Notes under the pieces: generated by a model | What the model was told of the DNA's origin: nothing | The model's database searches: none | Seen by the model: the letters and a program-made list of their open reading frames with translations, nothing else | Part shown: positions 58,301-64,000 of the stretch, in pieces | Position numbering within the stretch: position 1 is the first letter of the stretch | Layout of the letters: each line of letters opens with the position of its first letter | Source: Nereocystis luetkeana | Taxonomy: Eukaryota; Sar; Phaeophyceae; Laminariales; Laminariaceae | DNA length: 64,000 bases | Assembly (NCBI GenBank): GCA_031213475.1 | Contig: JARUPZ010000020.1 | Location: 2,782,975-2,846,974 of the forward strand | Direction of reading: 5' to 3' | Position numbers and translations under genes: made by a program

Positions 58301-58479
58301 TGGAAGCTGGCGTCGAGAGTTCTATGCCGCGAGTTGGGTTGGGAGTTGACTCGAGTATACGGATGTTAGCGTGGGGTTGCCGTTGGGGCAGCCCCGGGGG
58401 ATCACCCCTTCTCCAACCCCCCTTCTCCGGGCGGGGGGTTGCGCATTAATATAATACAACTTCGAAAGCAAAGTACAAA
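58301..58479 (+). repeat. B2 split direct repeat (3' end of element)
   Basis: A 179-bp copy of B1. It ends at aagtacaaa and is followed by agatttaattaatta of the interrupted U repeat. Confidence 0.92.
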
Positions 58480-58646
58480 AGATTTAATTAATTATTTTCC
58501 GTCTTCGGGCAGACATATTAAAATCTTCGAAGATCTTGCTTTAATTATTTATTTTTCGATTCATAGTTGCCATCTGAAATTCAATAAATTGACCTGAATT
58601 TCGATTTAATTAATTCGTACTGAAAATAGAGTGAATTATTTATATA

Positions 58647-59921
58647 GCTGGGCAAACCTCATGAGGTCGTTCACCCACAGGCGCAGGTCGTCGTTCACCA
58701 TGTCGCGCATAACAGCCCGCGACGCGGAGCCGGAAAGCAAAAGGATGTTGCTTAGAGTATGCCGGCGAAGACCGGCCGCCGCGGATGTGAACGAGACGTC
58801 GACGGGTGCCAGCCGGTCCAGGCACGCGCGGTCGTCGGCGACGTCAGCCGAGAGTCCAACTGTAAGAACCGCCATAAGAGCCGGGCGCAAAAGGTCCAGG
58901 CGGTCAGCGACAAACACCAGGTGGTCGACAGGGCGGTCGGCACGTGGCCCATACATGCTCACGTCAAAGTTGCTGACAGCGCGAAGCTGAGCCGCCACCC
59001 CCGCCGTAACGTCGACGCTCTCACCCACGAATGACTGAATATCTGCGGCCGACTCGCCGAGGTTTGGAGGCAAGCGTCCCCGAAGCAGCCATTGTTTGCG
59101 TGACGACATTTTTTCCAAAGGGCCGTGTCGTCAGCCAACTGTGATTTCTGGACGTGCCGCTCCCTCGCATCCCCGCCGTCTCGCACGGAAGGCTCACGGT
59201 CGGCAAAGTTGTCCACAAACTGCTGAATCAGGACCTCGACGTCGGCGGTCTTGGATGCGCCGCCGGCGACGGCGTCCCGAAGGCTCGCAACAGACAGGAG
59301 CACGTTGTCCAGAGATGACTTGACGCCGAGGATCTCCGTATCCATGCGGGAAAACTCGGAGGGCACCTGGTTTTGCCAATGCCGCACGTCAGCTGTCGAT
59401 ACCACTCCCCCCGAGGCTGCCGGCATAGATGGAGGGCTAGCCGTAGCAGCAGGAGTAGCAGCCGCAGCAGCAGTAGCAGCAGCATCGCTGGCCTGGCGAG
59501 AGGCCACAGCAGCGTCGGTGGTCTGGCGAGCCTCGGCTTCGGCTCGTCCAGCACGGCGTGCGTCGACCTCCGCTTGCACAGCAGCTACAGAAGCATGAGC
59601 ATTCGCCTCGGCTTGTGTTTGCGCAGCAAACAACGCAACCTGCACACCTCGCGTCGCAGTAGCCGCGTTGGCACCGGCCTCCGGCGGCTTGCTCTCGTCG
59701 GACATCCCGAACTCAAATTAGTCTGTATCACACCTTGAACCTGTAGCGTTGCCTCTGCTTCACTGCGCTGTTGCGTGTAGGCTGCGGCTACGTACCAGAC
59801 AAGGTGTATGCACCAAGGGCTACGATTCATGCTACCGTGAAAGATCGCATTCATCTGATTGGCTAAACTTCTTACGTACGTACAAAACTCACATTCTCTC
59901 ATTCTTCCGAGAATACTCTGC
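58647..59921 (-). mobile_element. Truncated, inverted DIRS copy
   Basis: On the minus strand it contains a full A1 repeat (59921-59709) and the first ~1.06 kb of the gag-like ORF, then stops at about 58647. RT, recombinase and B repeats are absent. Left flank cgtactgaaaatagagtgaa and right flank cttcgggcacacgaaa are the two halves of a U repeat. Confidence 0.9.
58650..59705 (-). pseudogene. Gag-like ORF of truncated DIRS, frameshifted
   Basis: It starts at ATG 59705 (MSDESKPPEAGANAATAT) and keeps the frame lost in the full copy (ANAHASVAAVQAEVDARR). At about 59107-59112 it has six A where the full copy has seven, which shifts the frame. The second part runs from the MSSRKQW region to LMRFAQ and is cut at the truncation. 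The zinc finger is missing. Confidence 0.85.
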
Positions 59922-59977
59922 CTTCGGGCACACGAAAAACAATCGAAATCGAAAAAAAAGCTACAGGTAGGTCCAAG

Positions 59978-61549
59978 GTGTCATGCAAAGTGCAAACCTC
60001 GTTTCAAATATCAAAATCTTCGAGGAAAGCTGTAATAATATATTTTCCGGTTTGGAAATGCTATCTGACCAAAACAATGGCCGACAACGGGGCTCAGTGG
60101 GCCTACGAAAATATCCTACAGCTACCGGGAGCGGCGGACGCACAGTCGTTTTTCCAGGAGGGGTGCCCGGCCAGCCAACTGACTCTAAAACCCTACCAAC
60201 AAGCCCAAGCACGCCTTTCGACGGGAGCAGGAGGGTTAGGGCTGCCGTCGACGGAAGCGAGGCGAATGTCTGCCTCCATCGGGAGTAGGGTGGGCATCCT
60301 GCCGGAGGTTCTAGCAGACCTCACGGGCCCGGTAGGAGACAGGGTAAAGAGGGGCCTCCCTCATTCGAGCATTATTGCTGAGCTCGGTGGCAGCCTGCGA
60401 GAGATTAGGGACACGTGGGGCGTGACTAAAGAAGCGATGGAGGGCATCGTCCCCGAATCCTAGCTGGAATGGAGCATGGGTGCAGAGGGGGACCTGGTCC
60501 CAGGGCCCCCTGAAGCCGACACGTTGGCGGCGCATGATGACGTAACCACTAACTCCCGGAAGGTTCAACAGAGGTTGGGCAAGCTGGTGAATCAGGGTGG
60601 ACACGCTGCACACACAGCTTCGCTGGAGGGGCTACCGGAGAATGCACGCCCACCTGGACCAGGCGACCCGCTGGGGGGGAGCGAGACCAAGGCCTTCGCC
60701 AAAGCTCGCTACAGGAGCCTACAAGGAGCAGGAGCCACTGCTTGCCTTCGGGCGAGGCCAACAGACTCGCTTCGTGTCATACCAGCAGAGGAGTTCGTGG
60801 GCATGGGAAGGCGCTTCATAGGCATCGAGGAGCACGTGGCGGTGAGGTGCCCCTGCTGCGAGGCAGTCGACATAGACACACGCCACGCACGCATCTGTCC
60901 CAGAGCAGGGGCACAGGTGAACCAACATCAACCGTTGGTTCACGCGATCTCCCGCACGCTGAAGCGGCTGGGAATCCCTCACCAAGTGGAGAGCGGCGAA
61001 CCGTTCACTGCAGACCGGAACCTGCGGATGGACATCGTTGTCAGGAGAGGAGGTCTTCGGGACGCTCCTAAAAGGGAATACAGGGAAAAGTCCATCCTGC
61101 CGGACGTCACCCATGCAGACTCGCAAGCGCAGGTCCACCTGCGAGGAGGCAGCGCTGATCATGATGGATCAGCTGCCTCTACCTCCGAGGCGCGCAAGCG
61201 CCAACACTACGCGCGTCCGGGACATGTGTCCTTCGACGAGCGGAGCCACAAACTAGCCACCTTAGCGGTGGAAAGCTTTGGGCGCCTCGGGGTAGAGGGC
61301 AGCAACTTCATCGACCAGCTGGCAGCTAGCGTCGTGGGGGGGAGGGATGGTGGGTCGATGGCAAGGAAGGGGGTAGTGAAGGAACGCCTGCTCCAAATCG
61401 TCTCGGTGACCACTCAGGTCGCCATTTCGAGGAGGGTGTCGAGGTTCAAGCTTCAGCTTAGGGACCGCCAAGAAGGAAGAAGGAACAGGGGAGGGAGGGA
61501 CGACAGACCCACACCGATGACGTGGGGATGGAGCTTGGATGCAGTTTAG
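59978..61549 (+). pseudogene. LINE ORF C-terminal half (RLE-type), one in-frame stop
   Basis: One frame runs 59978-61549, interrupted only by TAG at 60461-60463; ATG 60080 (MADNGAQWAYENILQL) is a likely local start. It shows post-RT thumb features (RLSTGAGGLGLPSTEARRMS), a CCHC-type knuckle CPCCEAVDIDTRHARIC (about 60850-60900) and then LRMDIVVRRGG ... KSILPDVTHADS, a spacing like the PD-(D/E)XK restriction-like endonuclease of R2/CRE-type LINEs (inference). The C-terminus is ARPGHVSFDERSHKLATLA to ISRRVSRFKLQLRD. The RT palm is absent, so the copy is 5'-truncated. A partial second copy lies at 45.8-46.3 kb. Confidence 0.78.
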
Positions 61550-61595
61550 GATTTAAGGATAGAACGTAATGAGAAGGAAGGAGCAAATACAGCAA

Positions 61596-61734
61596 ATAGA
61601 GTAGACAAGCTGAAAGTTGGCACGGAAGGGAGGTAGACTTGGTGCATGGGTTTCCTTTTGTTTCCGAGGTTTTCTTCTTTCGGGAAAGTTATGAGTGATC
61701 CCTGTTGAAGATCATGCTGCACATTGTCAGATTA
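61596..61734. repeat. Dispersed 135-bp repeat, copy 2
   Basis: Nearly identical to 40648-40783. It follows the LINE stop by ~45 bp and may be part of its 3' region. Confidence 0.88.
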
Positions 61735-61775
61735 GATGGCAAGAGGAATAATAATAATAATGAAATAAATTGACG

Positions 61776-61928
61776 TCGGTTTCAATTTAATTATTTCGTA
61801 CTGGAAATAGAGGTAATTACTTATTTTCCGTCTTCGGGCACACGAAAACCTCGGTTTCAATATAATTATTTCGTACTGGAAATAGAGTTTAATAATTATT
61901 TTCCGTCTTCGGGCAGACGAAATCGAGT
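61776..61928. repeat. U repeat, two tandem ~75-bp units
   Basis: Each unit reads tcggtttcaat(t/a)taatta, cgtactggaaatagag, attattttccgtcttcgggc, acacgaaa or agacgaaa. The same unit is the insertion site of both DIRS copies. Confidence 0.9.
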
Positions 61929-61929
61929 A

Positions 61930-64000
61930 ACGACCGATTAGGAGAAAACCCACCACACAGCTGACGTACATGTTTTTACAGTAGTAAGTAGTGGACTATA
62001 CCAAAAATATACGCCTGCATGCATGCATGCATGCATGCATGATCATACAGACACGGTGAAATAAATGGCAAAAGAAGGGGGCGAAACACTTCGACGGGGT
62101 GGGTGTGTGTGCTCAGGAATGCAACCAATACCGAGATTCAGGGAGAGAGCCCAGCGAGTGAGTGTGTTGATGGTGTTCGCGCCCTTTTCGCTGCGGCCAC
62201 GTTCGCCGAAAACTCCGCAACTACATGCATGCACTCTAACCTTTAGAGAGTGTTTTTCACACGCAACCGTATTTATTAACATACTGGTAAGAAAGAGGAC
62301 TATACACGAGGAAAACCATGCAACTACATGCACTATTAATAGAACCTTGAGAGAGTGTTTTTCACACACAACGGTATGGGCATAATGGCAGGGATAAACG
62401 AGGTAAAACACGCAGTCTTTCCGACTCCCCCTGTCCTCTGTCTCGCTGCACTATTCGCTTCCTTATTTTATCTACGGTAGTACGGAACGGCTTGTACGTT
62501 GCTGACGTTTTTTTTTTCATTATAAATTTTTACTATTAATATACAGACTACAGATAGTTGCTGCGTAGTGCTGACGCTACTTGCTGCGTAGTGCTGTCGC
62601 TACTTGCCAGATGCAACTATTAATAGTACGGTTTAGTAACTGTACGTACCATGGTACGGACTACAGCTAGCTGCACTACTGTTCTGTTGTAGTATTACTC
62701 TTAATATTAACTACACGCACAGTCCATACCGTGTACCTGGTAGTAGTAGTCACAGTAATGGTACTTTTTTCAAGTATAGCACAATGTCATGCTGGTACCT
62801 GGGTAATGCTCGTAATTAAGAGGAGGAGGAAAAATGCAGTAACTACAACTCTGTAGTAGTCGTAGTGGTATACCGGTTCCGTGTGCTGTTGATCACCATG
62901 CTGCTGTACACGAGGCCAAGAGGAGTGCCTGTAGACGTAGAGTGTGAGTACTGCTATTGTAGTACCCTCTGCAGAGACTGTTGTTTAAGTATACCAGGTA
63001 CACTATATCCAATAGCGTCAAATACATGATACACCAACCACCAAACAGAAACAGGAAGACGAGAATCGCACGATGTATGAAATAAATACCAGGTACCTGC
63101 TAGAGTTTTTTCATAAAAAGCTAAAATAAATATCAGCTGTGGATGAGTTCAACCGATCGGCACTTTGCAAGATGGGTGAACCGTTCGCGCGTTTTTTTCC
63201 ATGATTTCCCCGGCGATAGACCACTGGCCGGTGAATCCGCTCTGGATGCTACCAGGGTCCACGAGACGATAATAATACCAGGTACTTTACAGCAGGCTCG
63301 ATTTCCAATTGATTTCGGCCTGTACCATTTCGTACAGGTCGACACGTGAGGGCCGGGGTACACAAAACAACCGAAGAAAGCTGGTGGTGTATAGCAGTTC
63401 AAACGTGCGTGACAGGCAAACCAAGACACTGATGAGGATCTGATTGTTTTTGTGTTTACCGACATACCAGGTACACACATAAATTAAAGCCGTTTCCCGG
63501 TGAAGAAACAAATATATATTTCTTTTTGTACGAAGGAATAAATTCCAGCAGACAGCAGGCACCACCAGTCGTACTAAAGAGCCAAGATTTTCGGAATTCG
63601 CCCGCAATTTATAGCTCGGTGCCCCGCCTTCTTTTTATAATAATAAGCAAAACAGACACCCTCTCGCCGGACCAGCTCCGTCGAGTCCAAGCATCAACAG
63701 CCAAGCTTTCCTCGACCTGCTGAAGGTTAGGACTTCGCGCGAAGCCAACGCTAGGAGCACGGTCGGCTGCGGTAGAATGACGGTCTCGCGTAGGGAGAGC
63801 GAGAGAGAGAGAGCGGGGGTGGGGGGGGGGAAGAGAAGAAGAAGAGAAAGTAACCGCAAGATTATTTGGTCACAGATTGTTATAATAATAGCGTGTACCT
63901 GGTATATATATGGTGATTCCCGAAGCTTTGAGTTGACGATGACGATCTCGGCAAAATAAGCGCGGGGGTATGTATCACGAGCGAGGATACCTTGAGCTGC
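61930..64000. other. No gene recognised; motif-rich intergenic DNA
   Basis: It contains a (CATG)n array (62017-62041), a diverged ~100-bp direct duplication (62220-62275 and 62323-62372), three TATTAATA (62334, 62534, 62618) and six TACCWGGTA (62734-63904). GA-rich sequence lies at 63797-63850. Short frames lack recognisable domains. Confidence 0.55.

Larger units (their letters stand above)
52023..58479 (+). mobile_element. DIRS/PAT-like retrotransposon with split direct repeats
   Basis: The order A1 (52023-52235) - ORFs - B1 (57401-57579) - A2 (57580-57792) - spacer - B2 (58301-58479) is the split-direct-repeat arrangement of PAT/Ngaro-type DIRS elements. These replicate through a circular intermediate and integrate with a tyrosine recombinase, leaving no target duplication. 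A1 and A2 differ at one position in 213, and B1 and B2 at one in 179, so the insertion is recent. B1 is joined directly to A2, as the model requires. The flanks rejoin into a U repeat without duplication. The three main frames are gag-like, RT/RNase H and recombinase; two of them carry a one-base frameshift. Confidence 0.93.

Overview
This window looks like eukaryotic nuclear DNA that is rich in introns and transposons. The most likely source is a stramenopile, possibly a brown alga (inference, moderate confidence). The evidence is one 13-exon gene with introns averaging about 2 kb, a DIRS/PAT-type tyrosine-recombinase retrotransposon, several LINE and SINE families, Stowaway-like MITEs, long homopolymers and pentanucleotide arrays. 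No operons, bacterial genes, rRNA, CRISPR or convincing intact tRNA gene were seen.

Layout. 1-9.8 kb holds no host gene. It contains a decayed tyrosine-recombinase remnant (2.5-3.4 kb), two M2-family MITEs, one copy of repeat R3 and one copy of a 1.2-kb repeat called P (8.3-9.6 kb). 9.8-34.8 kb is one minus-strand gene for a choice-of-anchor I (YVTN/LVIVD-type beta-propeller) protein. I could join 13 exons with consistent phases into 516 codons plus a stop; about 94% of the locus is intron. The introns hold six of eight M1 MITEs, several M2 MITEs, SINEs, LINE 3' ends, satellites and a tandem array derived from exon 3. 34.8-39.8 kb is a stack of non-LTR elements (P copies, LINE fragments, two SINEs) that starts 68 bp upstream of the gene's ATG. 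39.8-51.8 kb is intergenic: TTCCATGGAAG-type repeats, a LINE C-terminal remnant, MITEs and no recognised gene. 52.0-58.5 kb is a nearly complete DIRS-like element with split direct repeats (A1-ORFs-B1-A2-B2) and gag-like, RT/RNase H and tyrosine recombinase reading frames. 58.65-59.92 kb is a truncated, inverted copy of the same element. 60-61.55 kb is the C-terminal half of a different LINE, probably of the restriction-like-endonuclease type, broken by one stop. 61.6-64 kb is repeats and unrecognised DNA.

Most notable signals: (1) a 12-fold occurrence of TATTAATA, exactly the scar expected when the resident TTACGGG...CCCGTAA MITE leaves a TA site, with one occupied/empty paralogue comparison; (2) 18 copies of the palindromic 9-mer TACC(A/T)GGTA, sometimes chained through shared TA; (3) both DIRS copies sit, in opposite orientation, inside the same ~75-bp repeat; (4) a four-unit tandem array that duplicates an exon end together with its splice donor.
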